Source: Sulfurimicrobium sp. (lineage in GTDB: Bacteria; Pseudomonadota; Gammaproteobacteria; Burkholderiales; Sulfuricellaceae). Taken from it: a DNA stretch of 64,000 nt. The stretch spans positions 1-64,000 of the forward strand of contig JAUSBJ010000033.1 of NCBI GenBank assembly GCA_030652035.1. The letters run 5' to 3'. The position numbers and the translations under genes were made by a program. Below are positions 1 to 9,504 of this stretch, piece after piece (positions within the stretch are counted from its first letter, which is position 1; the number at the start of each line of letters is the position of its first letter). A model generated the notes under the pieces. The model ran no database searches and was not told the origin of the DNA. It was given only the letters and a program-made list of their open reading frames with translations.

Positions 1-1
1 T

Positions 2-679
2 CTGGAGAGTTGTACCCCGAACTGGGTGGTGATCGGCGAGCCGACTTCCCTCTCCCCGTGTTTCGGTCATTACGGTTATGTCGAGGCGCAGCTGGTCACC
101 AAAGGGCGGCGGAGCCATTCCTCGCTGCCGGAACTCGGCCATAACGCCGTCGAGTCGATGTTGCAGATCCTGCTGCAGCTCGGCAAGGCGCCCCTCTTTA
201 GCCGTGATAATCTCCAGGTCTTTTACTCGATCCGCGAGTTGAGCTCGTCCCGCGCCGGTTTTGTCGTCCCGGATCGCTGCGAAGCCCTCATCGATCTCCA
301 TCTCGCCCCGGAGATTTCGCCGGAGCAGGTGAAGGCCGCGATCAGTGAGCAATTGGCCGGGGCCAGGGATGCGATCCCCGATCTCCATCTCGATGTCACC
401 TTTGATTTTTCCGCCAGTGGCTACCAGTTAGCGGCGCAGCAATGGCTGGAGCAGGTGTTGGAAAAGGTCTACCCCAAACTCAATCTCCCCCTGCAACTCA
501 CCCCGTTCCGTTCGCATTCCGACGGCAATCTCTTCTTTGCGGCCGGCGTGCAGCCGTTGATCCTCGGGCCGGGCTCGCTGGAGACCGCCCATACCAATGA
601 AGAGCAGACCGCCCTGGCTGAAGTCGAAGCGGCGGCGCGGATTTACGCCGCCCTTTGTCTGGGCGTCCCCCCGGTTTAA
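2..679 (+). CDS. M20-family metallopeptidase (ArgE/DapE type), C-terminal part
   Basis: The reading frame is already open at the left edge (codons from base 2), so the true start lies outside the window. The visible 225 or so residues hold a GEPT segment, a dimerisation-domain stretch ([17 protein letters not shown]) and near the C-terminus [20 protein letters not shown] followed by AHTNEE, the pattern of the last metal-binding region of M20 deacylases such as acetylornithine deacetylase and succinyl-diaminopimelate desuccinylase. Substrate cannot be assigned from the fragment. It ends tail-to-tail with the next, opposite-strand gene, overlapping by four bases. Confidence 0.8.
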   Translation: MESCTPNWVVIGEPTSLSPCFGHYGYVEAQLVTKGRRSHSSLPELGHNAVESMLQILLQLGKAPLFSRDNLQVFYSIRELSSSRAGFVVPDRCEALIDLHLAPEISPEQVKAAISEQLAGARDAIPDLHLDVTFDFSASGYQLAAQQWLEQVLEKVYPKLNLPLQLTPFRSHSDGNLFFAAGVQPLILGPGSLETAHTNEEQTALAEVEAAARIYAALCLGVPPV

Positions 680-2133
680 CGTCTTTTCCCCCCACCGAAT
701 AATGAACCGAGCACCCCGCGGATAATCTGCCGGCCGAGAGAGCTGCCGATGGCGTGGGCGGCGCTCTTGGCTGCGGCAGCGAGGAGATCGCCGCCGGGAG
801 CAGCCGGGGCCGCCTGGCGGCCGCGCGGTTCCGGAATGACGGCGGCACTTTCCGCCTCGGCGCGGGCTTTGAGCTTTTCGTAGGCGGATTCGCGATCGAC
901 GGCCTTTTCATAATGGCCGGCCAGGGGTGAGGTGCGGATGACGTTGGCCATTTCGGCCGGGGTGAGGGGCGTCAGGCGGCTGCGCGGCGGGAAGATCAGG
1001 ACGCGCTCGACCGGAGTCGGCGCGCCTTTGCGATCGAGGATCGAGACCAGCGCTTCGCCGGTCTCCAACTCCATGATCGCGGTGGCGACATCAAGACCGG
1101 GGCGGGCGCGAAAGGTCTCGGCGGCGGCGCGCACGGCGCGTTGATCTTTGGGGGTAAAGCCGCGCAGGGCGTGCTGGACGCGGTTGCCGAGCTGGCCCAG
1201 CACCTTGTCCGGGATGTCGAGCGGGTTCTGGCTGACGAAATAGACCCCCACCCCCTTGGAGCGGATCAGGCGGACAACCTGTTCGATCTTGTCCTGCAGT
1301 GCCTGGGGCGCATCGTTGAAAAGCAGGTGGGCTTCGTCGAAGAAAAACACCAGCTTGGGTTTTTCCACGTCGCCCACTTCCGGCATGGTTTCATATAACT
1401 CCGACAGCATCCACAGCAGAAAGGTGGCGTACATCTTGGGCGACTGCATGAGCTTGTCGGCGGCAAGGATATTGATCATGCCCAGGCCTTTGGCGTCGCA
1501 CTGCATCAGGTCGTCTACATTCAGTGCCGGCTCGCCGAACAGTTTTTCGGCCCCTTCGGATTCCAGCGCGATCAGGCCGCGCTGGATGGCGCCGATGCTG
1601 GCAGCGGAGATGTTGCCGTACTCTGTGGTGAAGTTTTTTGCGTTGTCGCCAACATGCCGCAGCATGGCCTGAAGATCCTTGAGGTCGAGCAGCAGCAGGC
1701 CGTCGTCATCTGCAATCTTGAATACCAGCGTCAGCACCCCGGCCTGGGTGTCGTTGAGATTGAGCATGCGGGCAAGCAGCACCGGCCCCATTTCTGAAAT
1801 GGTGGCGCGCACCGGGTGGCCCTGTTCGCCGAAAACATCCCAGAACGTGACCGGGCAGCCGGAAAAAGTGAAGTCGCTGAGCCCCAGTTTGGCAATGCGC
1901 TCGGCGATTTTGGGTTTTTCCGTGCCGGGCTGGCTGATGCCGGAAAGGTCACCCTTGACGTCGGCCATGAACACCGGCACGCCGATGCGGCTGAAATTCT
2001 CCGCCATCAGTTGCAGGGTGACCGTTTTGCCGGTACCGGTGGCGCCAGCGATGAGGCCGTGGCGGTTGGCCAGTTGCGGCAGCAGAAACATTTCGTGGGT
2101 GTCGTTCTTGGCGATCAGGGAGGGGGTGATCAT
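676..2133 (-). CDS. HerA-like/DUF853 (YjgR-type) ATPase
   Basis: 485 residues. Walker A GATGTGKT lies at residues 30-37, followed by a D-x-K-G-D-L segment ([10 protein letters not shown]). A Walker B-like [10 protein letters not shown] lies mid-protein. This is the HerA/FtsK-like P-loop fold annotated as DUF853 or YjgR. The C-terminal ~50 residues are Ala/Gly-rich and end in a basic GGGKRR tail, as in many members. The family is thought to be a DNA-translocating or helicase-like ATPase, but its role is not established. It is transcribed divergently from yebC. The family call is secure, the function is not. Confidence 0.88.
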   Translation of the reverse strand: MITPSLIAKNDTHEMFLLPQLANRHGLIAGATGTGKTVTLQLMAENFSRIGVPVFMADVKGDLSGISQPGTEKPKIAERIAKLGLSDFTFSGCPVTFWDVFGEQGHPVRATISEMGPVLLARMLNLNDTQAGVLTLVFKIADDDGLLLLDLKDLQAMLRHVGDNAKNFTTEYGNISAASIGAIQRGLIALESEGAEKLFGEPALNVDDLMQCDAKGLGMINILAADKLMQSPKMYATFLLWMLSELYETMPEVGDVEKPKLVFFFDEAHLLFNDAPQALQDKIEQVVRLIRSKGVGVYFVSQNPLDIPDKVLGQLGNRVQHALRGFTPKDQRAVRAAAETFRARPGLDVATAIMELETGEALVSILDRKGAPTPVERVLIFPPRSRLTPLTPAEMANVIRTSPLAGHYEKAVDRESAYEKLKARAEAESAAVIPEPRGRQAAPAAPGGDLLAAAAKSAAHAIGSSLGRQIIRGVLGSLFGGGKRR

Positions 2134-2209
2134 GAGCGTGCTCCTGCTTTTTCAATAATGCCTGAAATGGTACCATTGCACCTTTTGAAACAGAACAGCG
2201 GAATACCTT

Positions 2210-2935
2210 ATGGCCGGTCACAGCAAATGGGCAAATATCCAGCATCGCAAGGGGCGCCAGGACGAGAAGCGCGGAAAGATTTTCTCGCGCCTGTCCAAGG
2301 AAATCACGGTCGCCGCCAAGTTGGGCGGGGGCGACGCCAACTTCAATCCGCGCCTGCGCGTGGCCATCGACAAGGCCAAGGAAGTGAACATGCCTGCCGA
2401 CAACATCGACCGCGCAGTCAAGAAGGGCACGGGCGAACTGGAAGGCGTGGATTATGTGGAAATCCGTTACGAAGGTTACGGCATCAATGGCGCAGCCATT
2501 ATCGTCGATTGCCTGACCGACAACCGCACCCGCACCGTGGCCGATGTGCGCCACGCCTTTTCCAAACACGGCGGCAACCTCGGTACCGACGGTTCGGTGG
2601 CCTTCATGTTCAAGCACTGCGGCCAGATCATCTTCGCTCCCGGCACTGATGAAGACAAGGTGATGGAAGCGGCGCTGGAAGCCGGCGCCGAGGACGTGCT
2701 CAGCAACGATGACGGCAGCGTGGAAGTGATTACCTCGCCTGGCGACTTCGCCGCAGTGAAAGAGGCGCTTGAAAAGGCCGGCCTGAAGGCGGAAGTGGCC
2801 GAGGTCACCATGAAGCCGGACAACGAGACGGTCTTCAGCGGCGACGACGCGGTGAAAATGCAGAAGCTGCTGGATGCGCTGGACGCGCTCGACGATGTGC
2901 AGGAAGTGTTCACGTCGGCCGTGATCGAGGAGTAG
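2210..2935 (+). CDS. yebC: YebC/PmpR (TACO1) family protein
   Basis: 241 residues beginning [18 protein letters not shown], the invariant N-terminus of YebC/PmpR/TACO1 proteins. The central acidic segment and the C-terminal [29 protein letters not shown] stretch also match in order. Members have been described as DNA-binding regulators and, more recently, as factors that help ribosomes through difficult sequences such as proline runs. It heads the yebC-ruvC-ruvA group, a common arrangement in Proteobacteria. Its TAG stop is immediately followed, in the same frame, by the ruvC coding sequence. Confidence 0.95.
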   Translation: MAGHSKWANIQHRKGRQDEKRGKIFSRLSKEITVAAKLGGGDANFNPRLRVAIDKAKEVNMPADNIDRAVKKGTGELEGVDYVEIRYEGYGINGAAIIVDCLTDNRTRTVADVRHAFSKHGGNLGTDGSVAFMFKHCGQIIFAPGTDEDKVMEAALEAGAEDVLSNDDGSVEVITSPGDFAAVKEALEKAGLKAEVAEVTMKPDNETVFSGDDAVKMQKLLDALDALDDVQEVFTSAVIEE

Positions 2936-2938
2936 GTA

Positions 2939-3457
2939 ATCCGTATTCTCGGCATTGATCCAGGCTTGCGCGTCACCGGTTTTGGTGTCGTGGAAAAGGA
3001 TGGCAATTATTTGAACTACGTTGCCAGCGGATGCATCAAAACCGGCGATGGCGAATTGCCTCAGCGCCTCAAGACCATCCTCGATTCCATCGGCGAGGTG
3101 ATTTCTACTTACCAGCCGGATCAGGCAGCGATCGAGAAAGTGTTCGTCAACGTCAATCCGCAATCCACCCTGCTGCTGGGCCAAGCCCGCGGCGCGGCGA
3201 TCTGTGCCCTAGTGGCGCGGGATCTGCCGGTGGCGGAATACACCGCCTTGCAGGTGAAGCAGGCAGTAGTGGGCAACGGCCACGCCGGCAAGGAGCAGGT
3301 GCAGGAGATGGTGCGCCGCCTGCTGCATCTCGAAGGCGCGCCCCAGGCCGATGCCGCGGACGCGCTGGCGTGTGCCATCTGCCATGCCCATGGCGGGCAG
3401 GGGCTGGGGGCGCTGGCGACAGCGGGTTACCGCGTGAAGAATGGACGGTTGATATGA
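2939..3457 (+). CDS. ruvC: Holliday junction endonuclease RuvC (start codon non-canonical)
   Basis: RuvC resolves Holliday junctions together with RuvAB. The frame encodes [16 protein letters not shown], holding the first catalytic Asp, then [12 protein letters not shown] (catalytic Glu) and [15 protein letters not shown] (the Asp pair). About 173 residues, normal length. No ATG, GTG or TTG precedes the catalytic Asp: after the yebC stop the codons are GTA ATC CGT ATT. The first usual start (TTG at 2966) lies after the Asp and would give a dead enzyme. Coordinates therefore use the ATC at 2939 as a provisional start. A base error (GTA for GTG) or rare ATC/ATT initiation would both explain it. 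Its stop overlaps the ruvA start (ATGA). Confidence 0.85.
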   Translation: MRILGIDPGLRVTGFGVVEKDGNYLNYVASGCIKTGDGELPQRLKTILDSIGEVISTYQPDQAAIEKVFVNVNPQSTLLLGQARGAAICALVARDLPVAEYTALQVKQAVVGNGHAGKEQVQEMVRRLLHLEGAPQADAADALACAICHAHGGQGLGALATAGYRVKNGRLI

Positions 3458-4044
3458 TCGGAAGATTGAGCGGCAAACTGCTGGAAAAACATCCTCCCCA
3501 GATCCTGCTGGACGTGCAGGGCGTGGGCTACGAGGTGGACGTGCCGATGAGCACCTTCTACAACCTGCCTGCCCTGAGCGAGAGCGTGACGCTTTTTACC
3601 CAGCTGATAGTGCGCGAGGATGCGCACCTGCTCTATGGCTTTGGTAGTGACGCCGAGCGCCAGGCCTTCCGCCAGTTGCTGAAAGTCAACGGCGTGGGCG
3701 CCAAGCTGGCGCTGACCATCCTCAGCGGCCTGTCCGTGGACGAACTTTCCCACGCCGTGCTGACGCAGGATGCCGGGCGGCTGATCAAGATTCCCGGCAT
3801 TGGCAAGAAAACCGCTGAGCGTCTGTTGCTCGAGCTGAAAGACAAGTTTGCCTCCGGAGAAACAGGTTCGGCATTGCTGGGGGCGGTGGTCAAGCCGGCT
3901 TCCTCCAGTAGCGACATCCTCAATGCCCTGCTGGCGCTGGGCTACAATGACAAGGAAGCAAGCTGGGCAGTGAAACAATTGGCCGCCGAAACCGGCGTGA
4001 CCGATGGTATCCGTCAGGCGTTGAAATTGTTGTCTAAAAGTTGA
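3454..4044 (+). CDS. ruvA: Holliday junction branch-migration protein RuvA
   Basis: 196 residues starting MIGRLSGKL, with the N-terminal OB-fold, two helix-hairpin-helix segments ([18 protein letters not shown] and [20 protein letters not shown]) and a C-terminal domain III that contacts RuvB ([20 protein letters not shown]). RuvA tetramers hold the four-way junction and load RuvB. The start codon overlaps the ruvC stop as ATGA, indicating translational coupling. The normal partner ruvB does not follow directly; three small genes come between. Confidence 0.97.
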   Translation: MIGRLSGKLLEKHPPQILLDVQGVGYEVDVPMSTFYNLPALSESVTLFTQLIVREDAHLLYGFGSDAERQAFRQLLKVNGVGAKLALTILSGLSVDELSHAVLTQDAGRLIKIPGIGKKTAERLLLELKDKFASGETGSALLGAVVKPASSSSDILNALLALGYNDKEASWAVKQLAAETGVTDGIRQALKLLSKS

Positions 4045-4086
4045 GTAGCGCATCCTGATGACCCACAAATATAGACAAACCGATTG

Positions 4087-4359
4087 ATGAACCGTACAGT
4101 TGGCAGCATCTTCAGTACTCGATTTCAGCGCATTGTGGTTATTTCAGACCATGCAAAAATTCGCATGATTGAACGAGACATCAACGAGTTAATGTTGCTT
4201 GAAGTGATTGATGCTGGCGAGACGCGCTACAAGGATGCGACTCACTTGTGGGCCTTCAAGGAATTCCCTGCCCGACATGACAACCTGTTATGCGCGGTAT
4301 TGGTGTTGGAAGATTGTGTTGTCGTTAAAACGGTTATGCATCATTTCACTCTTTTGTAG
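4087..4359 (+). CDS. DUF4258-like small protein, putative toxin
   Basis: About 90 residues. The core ISDHAKIRMIERDINELMLLEVIDAGE followed by an LWAFKEFP and a C-terminal VVVKTVMHH strand resembles DUF4258, a small alpha/beta family often found in two-gene pairs with DUF2283. I read it as a candidate toxin, which is inference from family and context. The ATG at 4087 is used; a later start near the conserved core is possible. It is followed after 9 bases by the DUF2283 gene and is part of a three-gene insert between ruvA and ruvB. Confidence 0.65.
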   Translation: MNRTVGSIFSTRFQRIVVISDHAKIRMIERDINELMLLEVIDAGETRYKDATHLWAFKEFPARHDNLLCAVLVLEDCVVVKTVMHHFTLL

Positions 4360-4368
4360 GAGATTGCT

Positions 4369-4566
4369 ATGCACACCACTTATTTCGATGAGGACGATAT
4401 TCTCGTTATTCACCTGTCTGACAAGCCGATTGTCCGCGAAGTGTCGCAAAGCTGGAACACGCATATCAGCTATGCTGAAGATGGTAGCGCGGTGGAGCTG
4501 GTCTTGCTGGAAGCCCGAGCCAGTGGGGCTTATCCGCTGGAAGTACTGCATGCACGGGCAGCCTGA
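4369..4566 (+). CDS. DUF2283 family protein, putative antitoxin
   Basis: 65 residues with the pattern TYFDEDDILVIHLSDKPIVREV...HISYAEDGSAVELVLLEA typical of DUF2283: a short beta-rich protein with the D-x-D-x-L-x-I start and a central glycine turn. DUF2283 genes commonly sit beside DUF4258 genes and are suspected antitoxins. It has a good Shine-Dalgarno (TAGGAG, 8 bases upstream). The next gene, a HigA-type regulator, starts two bases after its stop, so the three are probably one transcript. Confidence 0.7.
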   Translation: MHTTYFDEDDILVIHLSDKPIVREVSQSWNTHISYAEDGSAVELVLLEARASGAYPLEVLHARAA

Positions 4567-4568
4567 AC

Positions 4569-4868
4569 ATGAACGGCATGCGCGTCATACACCCCGGCGA
4601 AATACTCAGAGATGAACTGGTTGAACTCAAGCTTTCGGCAAACGCCTTTGCCAAGGCGCTGGACGTGCCTGCCAACCGGATTACGGCGATTCTCAATGAG
4701 CAACGTGGCATCACTGCGGATACCGCTCTGCGCTTTGCCCGGTTCTTTGGTACCACGCCTGATTTCTGGATGAGCCTGCAAAGCAGCTACGATGTCAAAA
4801 AAACGCGTGAAGCGGTGGGTCAGGAAATCGAAAAGAACGTCAAGCCACGCGAACTGCTTGCTGCATGA
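4569..4868 (+). CDS. higA: HigA-family addiction-module antitoxin (XRE helix-turn-helix)
   Basis: 99 residues. [20 protein letters not shown] and the helix-turn-helix [48 protein letters not shown] are diagnostic of HigA/VapI antitoxins that bind DNA and repress their own operon. No RelE-fold higB is adjacent; the only candidate toxin is the DUF4258 protein two genes upstream. The TGA stop overlaps the ruvB start codon (ATGA), so ruvB translation may be coupled to it. Confidence 0.9.
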   Translation: MNGMRVIHPGEILRDELVELKLSANAFAKALDVPANRITAILNEQRGITADTALRFARFFGTTPDFWMSLQSSYDVKKTREAVGQEIEKNVKPRELLAA

Positions 4869-5920
4869 TCGAAACCGATAACCTCAAAACGGCCAACCGC
4901 CTGATTTCGCCCGCTCACGCTTCCCCGCAGGAAGAAGCACTGGAACGCGCCTTGCGCCCCAAGCTGCTGGACGAGTACGTGGGCCAGGAGAAGGCGCGCG
5001 GGCAACTGGAAATCTTCATTCAGGCGGCACGCAAGCGCTCCGAGGCGCTCGACCATGTGCTGCTGTTCGGTCCGCCGGGCTTGGGCAAAACCACCCTGGC
5101 ACACATCATCGCGCGCGAGATGGGGGTGAACCTGCGCTCGACTTCCGGCCCGGTGCTGGAACGGCCGGGCGACCTGGCGGCGCTCCTGACCAACCTCGAA
5201 CCCAACGACGTGCTGTTCATCGACGAGATTCACCGCCTCTCGCCGGTTGTGGAGGAAATCCTCTACCCCGCGCTGGAGGACTACCAGCTCGACATCATGA
5301 TAGGCGAGGGCCCGGCGGCGCGCTCGGTCAAGCTGGAGCTGCCGCCCTTTACCCTGGTGGGGGCCACCACCCGCGCCGGCATGCTGACCAACCCGCTGCG
5401 CGACCGTTTCGGCATCGTGGCGCGGCTGGAGTTTTACACCCACGAGGAATTGCGCCGCATTGTTACCCGCTCGGCGCGGCTGGTGAGCGTGGAGCTGTCC
5501 GAGGAGGGCGCATTCGAAATCGCGCGCCGTTCACGTGGCACGCCGCGCATCGCCAACAGGCTGCTGCGCCGGGTGCGGGATTTCGCCGAGGTCAAGGCGC
5601 AGGGGCATGTCACCCGGGATGTCGCGGATGCCGCCCTGACCATGCTGGATGTGGATTCCCTCGGCTTGGACATGATGGACCGGGTGCTGCTCTTGGCGGT
5701 GCTGGAGAAGTTCGGCGGCGGGCCGGTGGGGGTGGACAATCTTGCGGCTGCCATCGGCGAGGAGCGCGATACCATCGAAGACGTGCTGGAGCCTTACCTG
5801 ATCCAGCAGGGCTACCTGATGCGCACCCCGCGCGGCCGGGTGGCGACGCCCAGCGCTTATCTGCATTTCGGCCTCAAGCGGCCGGAGGGCGGACGTAACG
5901 GCGAGTTGTGGAATGAGTGA
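4865..5920 (+). CDS. ruvB: Holliday junction helicase RuvB
   Basis: 351 residues. Walker A GPPGLGKT, Walker [11 protein letters not shown], sensor-1 GATTRAG, the arginine-finger region NPLRDRFG and the C-terminal winged helix ([19 protein letters not shown]) are all present. RuvB hexamers drive branch migration with RuvA. The N-terminus ([32 protein letters not shown]) is standard. The ATG overlaps the stop of the upstream HigA gene, an unusual neighbour, since ruvB normally follows ruvA. Its own end overlaps ybgC by 8 bases. Confidence 0.98.
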   Translation: MIETDNLKTANRLISPAHASPQEEALERALRPKLLDEYVGQEKARGQLEIFIQAARKRSEALDHVLLFGPPGLGKTTLAHIIAREMGVNLRSTSGPVLERPGDLAALLTNLEPNDVLFIDEIHRLSPVVEEILYPALEDYQLDIMIGEGPAARSVKLELPPFTLVGATTRAGMLTNPLRDRFGIVARLEFYTHEELRRIVTRSARLVSVELSEEGAFEIARRSRGTPRIANRLLRRVRDFAEVKAQGHVTRDVADAALTMLDVDSLGLDMMDRVLLLAVLEKFGGGPVGVDNLAAAIGEERDTIEDVLEPYLIQQGYLMRTPRGRVATPSAYLHFGLKRPEGGRNGELWNE

Positions 5921-6314
5921 ATTTGTCTGGCCGGTGCGGGTCTATTACGAGGACACCGATTCCGGCGGCGTGGTGTACTACGCCAATTATCTCAAATTCA
6001 TGGAACGCGCCCGCACCGAGTTCCTGCGCGTCCACGGCTTCGAACAGACCGATCTGGTACGTGACCACGGTGTGATTTTCGTGGTGCGGGACGTGCACAT
6101 CAGCTATCTCAGGCCTGCCGTTTTCAATGATCTGCTGAATGTCACGGTGAGCGTGCATGCTGCCGGACGAAGCTGGATCGAATTTGCCCAGACCGTGGCA
6201 CGCGACGAAATCCTGTCACGTGCGCAGGTCAAAATCGTGTGTGTGAACCATCTGTCATTCAAACCTGTCGAGATTCCTGAGATCATCAGGAACAAAATGG
6301 AACTGTCATCGTGA
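5913..6314 (+). CDS. ybgC: Tol-Pal associated acyl-CoA thioesterase YbgC
   Basis: 133 residues, hot-dog fold 4HBT type: [34 protein letters not shown] contains the catalytic Asp of the Y-x-D-T-D-x-x-G motif and the following YANY-x-x-F-x-E helix. YbgC hydrolyses short-chain acyl-CoA or acyl-ACP and is the usual first gene of tol-pal operons. It overlaps both neighbours by a few bases (ruvB upstream, tolQ downstream), consistent with one operon. Confidence 0.95.
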   Translation: MSEFVWPVRVYYEDTDSGGVVYYANYLKFMERARTEFLRVHGFEQTDLVRDHGVIFVVRDVHISYLRPAVFNDLLNVTVSVHAAGRSWIEFAQTVARDEILSRAQVKIVCVNHLSFKPVEIPEIIRNKMELSS

Positions 6315-6982
6315 ACGTCAATCAAGATCTGTCTTTCCTGTCCCTGATCACCAATGCCAGCGTGGTGGTGCAACTGGTGATGCTGGGGCTGTTGCTCGCT
6401 TCCATGATGTCGTGGTGGTATATTTTCCAGAAAATGTTTGCCATCAACGAAGCCAAGCAGACGACCGATAAATTCGAGCGCGAGTTCTGGAGCGGCATGG
6501 ATTTGCAGAGCCTGTTCCAGAAAGTGGGCAGCCGCGATTCGGGCGGGATGGAAAGCATATTCGAAGGGGGATTCCAGGAGTTCTCGAAGATGCGCCGCCA
6601 GAGCGGGGCGGATATCACGCAGGTGATGGAGAGTACGCGCCGCGCCATGCGTGCGGCCTATCACCGCGAACTTGATCTGCTCGAAGCCCATCTGCCGTTT
6701 CTCGCCACGGTGGGCTCGGTCAGCCCCTATGTCGGCCTGTTCGGCACGGTGTGGGGCATCATGAATGCTTTCCGCAGCTTATCCAGCGTGGGGCAGGCAA
6801 CACTGGCGCATGTGGCGCCCGGTATTGCGGAGGCACTGATCGCTACCGCCATGGGCCTGTTCGCGGCGATCCCGGCGGTGATTGCCTACAATCGCTACAG
6901 CTCTGAAATTGACCGTCTGGCCACGCGCTTCGACAGCTTCATGGAGGAGTTTTCCAATATATTGCAGCGGCAGGCCAAATAA
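6311..6982 (+). CDS. tolQ: Tol-Pal proton channel subunit TolQ
   Basis: 223 residues, inner-membrane protein of the MotA/TolQ/ExbB family. TM1 is at about residues 13-35 (VVVQLVMLGLLLASMMSWWYIF). The C-terminal pair contains GSVSPYVGLFGTVWGIMNAF and EALIATAMGLFAAIPAVIAYNRY, the conserved channel helices. With TolR it uses proton flow to energise TolA during cell division and outer-membrane constriction. The start overlaps the ybgC stop, and the stop overlaps the tolR start by one base. Confidence 0.97.
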   Translation: MNVNQDLSFLSLITNASVVVQLVMLGLLLASMMSWWYIFQKMFAINEAKQTTDKFEREFWSGMDLQSLFQKVGSRDSGGMESIFEGGFQEFSKMRRQSGADITQVMESTRRAMRAAYHRELDLLEAHLPFLATVGSVSPYVGLFGTVWGIMNAFRSLSSVGQATLAHVAPGIAEALIATAMGLFAAIPAVIAYNRYSSEIDRLATRFDSFMEEFSNILQRQAK

Positions 6983-7401
6983 TGAGCCTGCGACGCCAGC
7001 GCAAGCTGATGAACCAGATCAACGTCGTACCGTACATCGACGTGATGCTGGTGCTCTTGATCATTTTCATGATCACCGCACCGCTTATCAATCCCGGCCA
7101 GATCGAGCTGCCCCAGGTGGGCCAGGCGCTGAAGCCGCCGGTGGCTCCGCTGGAGATCACCATCAAGGAAGACAAGCGCCTGCTGTTGCGCGACCGCGAA
7201 ACCTCGAAGCAGGAACAGGAAGTGACGCGCGATGACCTGGTGCAGGCGGTGATGGAGAAGCAGGCGAAGAATCCCGAGCAGGCGGTGGTGATCGCGGCGG
7301 ACAAGAATGTGCGTTATGAAGAAGTCCTGAATGTGATGGACATCCTGCAGCAGAATCAGGTCCAGAAAATCGGCTTGCTGGCCAAACCGAAGGGTCAGTG
7401 A
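6982..7401 (+). CDS. tolR: Tol-Pal proton channel subunit TolR
   Basis: 139 residues, ExbD/TolR family. A single TM helix follows the N-terminal tail, with the proton-conducting Asp in NVVPYIDVMLVLLIIFMITAPL. The periplasmic domain follows (ITIKEDKRLLLRDRET... VVIAADKNVRYEEVLNVMDILQQNQVQKIGLLAKP). It works with TolQ. tolA begins at the very next base. Confidence 0.97.
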   Translation: MSLRRQRKLMNQINVVPYIDVMLVLLIIFMITAPLINPGQIELPQVGQALKPPVAPLEITIKEDKRLLLRDRETSKQEQEVTRDDLVQAVMEKQAKNPEQAVVIAADKNVRYEEVLNVMDILQQNQVQKIGLLAKPKGQ

Positions 7402-8202
7402 GTGGTTTTTGAACGCCAACAACCGGGCCAGTGGAAAGCGGGCGCATTGGCGCTGCTGGTGCATGTGCTTTTCCTGGGGTTGATGGTTTTCAGCGTGAGT
7501 TGGCAGAATCAGGAACCGTCTGGAATCCAGGTGGAACTGTGGGGCGAAGTGCCTGCCCCGGCAAAAGTTGCGCCGCCGCCAAAGAAACCGGAGCCCGCAC
7601 CGAAACCAAAACCGGAACCGAAACCGGAACCGGAACCGAAACCCAAGCCAGTGCCGCCCGAGCCGAAGCCGGAGTCCAAGCAGGTCAAGGCGGATATCGA
7701 ATTCAAGGCGAAGGAAGAAGAGAAGAAGCGCCGCGAAGAGGAACTAAAGCAGCAGAAAGAGAAACAGAAACTGGAAGAAGAAAAACGCAAGCAAAAGCTG
7801 GAAGAAGAGAGGCGAAAACAGGAACTGGACAAGAAGCTGCAGCAGGAAAAACAGGAAGCACTGCGTCAGCTAGAGACGGAAAATGCGCGCAAAGCCGAAC
7901 TGGCCGCAGCGGGGCAAAGATTGGTGGATGACTATCGTGGGCGCATCCAGGCCAAGATCAAGCGTTTCATCATTCTGCCGCCGGAACTGGCGGGCAACCC
8001 CCAGGCGGAGTTTGATGTCACCCTGATGCCAACCGGCGATGTGCTGCATTTGAAGTTAACCAAGAGCAGCGGCTCCAGTGCATATGATAGCGCGGTGGAG
8101 CGGGCTGTTTACAAGGCGCAACCGCTGCCGTTGCCACCTGACCCAGGGCAATTCGGCAAGTTCCGCGAGCTGCACCTGAAGTTCAAGCCAAGAGAGGATT
8201 AA
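7402..8202 (+). CDS. tolA: Envelope-spanning protein TolA
   Basis: 266 residues from a GTG start directly abutting tolR. The N-terminal TM helix is at about residues 13-35, followed by a periplasmic proline/lysine/glutamate repeat at about 52-95 (KPEP and KPKP units). A long charged coiled coil covers about 95-175 (KEEEKKRREEELKQQKEKQ type), then a C-terminal globular domain that contacts Pal and TolB. TolA links the TolQR motor to the outer membrane. Low sequence complexity in the middle is normal for the family. Confidence 0.95.
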   Translation: MVFERQQPGQWKAGALALLVHVLFLGLMVFSVSWQNQEPSGIQVELWGEVPAPAKVAPPPKKPEPAPKPKPEPKPEPEPKPKPVPPEPKPESKQVKADIEFKAKEEEKKRREEELKQQKEKQKLEEEKRKQKLEEERRKQELDKKLQQEKQEALRQLETENARKAELAAAGQRLVDDYRGRIQAKIKRFIILPPELAGNPQAEFDVTLMPTGDVLHLKLTKSSGSSAYDSAVERAVYKAQPLPLPPDPGQFGKFRELHLKFKPRED

Positions 8203-8205
8203 GGA

Positions 8206-9489
8206 ATGAAATGTAATATCAAGTGGATGCTGATGCTGTGCTGGTTGGCTCTGGCCGCGCCGGTGCATGCCGCGCTGACAATCGAGATCACAGGCGGGGC
8301 GGGTAACCAGATTCCCGTGGCCATTGTGCCGTTTGCGGCTGAAAACACGCAATCGCAAAGCATTAGCGGCATTATCTCGGCCGACCTGACGCGTAGCGGC
8401 CTGTTTAGGATGGTGGATACTTCAGGCGTCCAGCCTCTGCCGCATGAGCCTGCCGAAGTGCGCTACCCGGACTGGAAAGGGCGCAATGCGGAGGCGCTGG
8501 TCATCGGTGGAATGACGCCTCGTCCGGACGGCAGGATCGATGTGCGTTTCCGTCTAATCGACGTGGTCAAGCAAAACCAGTTGGCAGGTTTCAGTTACAC
8601 CATCCTGCCTTCACAGCTACGCGCCACTGCGCACAAGATCGCCGATGTGATTTATGAGAAGCTTACTGGCGATGTCGGCGTGTTCAGTACACAGATCGCC
8701 TACATCATCAAACAGGGCAAACGCTTTGAATTGCAGGTGGCGGATGCGGATGGTTATGGTGCGCAGACCGTGGTGGCATCGCAGGAGCCGATCCTTTCCC
8801 CTGCGTGGTCGCCGGATGGCGAAAAGCTGGCCTACGTTTCATTCGAGAAGAAAAAACCGATTATTTATGTGCAGACGCTCAAAACCGGCACCCGCCAGGC
8901 ACTGGCGTCGTTCAAGGGTAGCAACAGTGCGCCCACCTGGTCTCCGGATGGAAAGAAACTTGCCATTGTCCTGACGCGCGACGGACGTTCGCAGCTATAC
9001 TTGATCAACGCGGATGGCAGCAACTTGCAGCGCTGGAGCGACAGTTCTGGGATCGATACCGAGCCGGATTTCTCCCCCGATGGCAAGTGGATCATCTTTA
9101 CCTCCGACCGCGGCGGTAGCCCGCAGATTTACCGCATGCCGGCAGTTGGCGGTGCCGGGCAGCGCATCACCTTCGAGGGCAGTTACAATGTCTCGCCGCA
9201 ATTCAGCCCGGATGGAAAAAGTTTCGTCTTCATTCAGCGCAGTGGCGGGCAGTTCCACGTCGCAGTACAGGATTTTGCCACCGGGCAGGTGCAAGTATTG
9301 ACCGATACCCCACAGGATGAAGCCCCCAGTTTCGCGCCTAATGGTAAAATGATTATTTATGCGACGGAAATTAACCGCCGTGGTGTTTTGGCTGCTGTTT
9401 CCAGTGATGGGCGGGTGAAACAGCGCTTGTCGGTGCAGGCCGGAGAAGTTCGCGAACCGGCATGGGGCCCTTTGTTGAAAAATCAGTAA
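8206..9489 (+). CDS. tolB: Periplasmic beta-propeller protein TolB
   Basis: 427 residues. A signal peptide ([22 protein letters not shown]) is followed by the N-terminal alpha/beta domain and then a six-bladed propeller marked by repeated SPDG/S-x-D-G-K-x-x-x-F motifs ([55 protein letters not shown]). TolB binds Pal and the TolA C-terminus. It starts four bases after tolA. Confidence 0.97.
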   Translation: MKCNIKWMLMLCWLALAAPVHAALTIEITGGAGNQIPVAIVPFAAENTQSQSISGIISADLTRSGLFRMVDTSGVQPLPHEPAEVRYPDWKGRNAEALVIGGMTPRPDGRIDVRFRLIDVVKQNQLAGFSYTILPSQLRATAHKIADVIYEKLTGDVGVFSTQIAYIIKQGKRFELQVADADGYGAQTVVASQEPILSPAWSPDGEKLAYVSFEKKKPIIYVQTLKTGTRQALASFKGSNSAPTWSPDGKKLAIVLTRDGRSQLYLINADGSNLQRWSDSSGIDTEPDFSPDGKWIIFTSDRGGSPQIYRMPAVGGAGQRITFEGSYNVSPQFSPDGKSFVFIQRSGGQFHVAVQDFATGQVQVLTDTPQDEAPSFAPNGKMIIYATEINRRGVLAAVSSDGRVKQRLSVQAGEVREPAWGPLLKNQ

Positions 9490-9504
9490 ATTATGGAGAA
9501 TCAA

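Noticed and set aside
2933-2935. TAG recoding (selenocysteine/pyrrolysine-like readthrough) between yebC and ruvC
   Set aside because: YebC ends at its normal length and RuvC begins at its normal N-terminus, so an unusual start or a base error is simpler than readthrough.
1949-3184. A 411-codon minus-strand frame across yebC and ruvC
   Set aside because: Antisense to two well-supported genes; no ribosome site and a His/Val-rich shadow composition.
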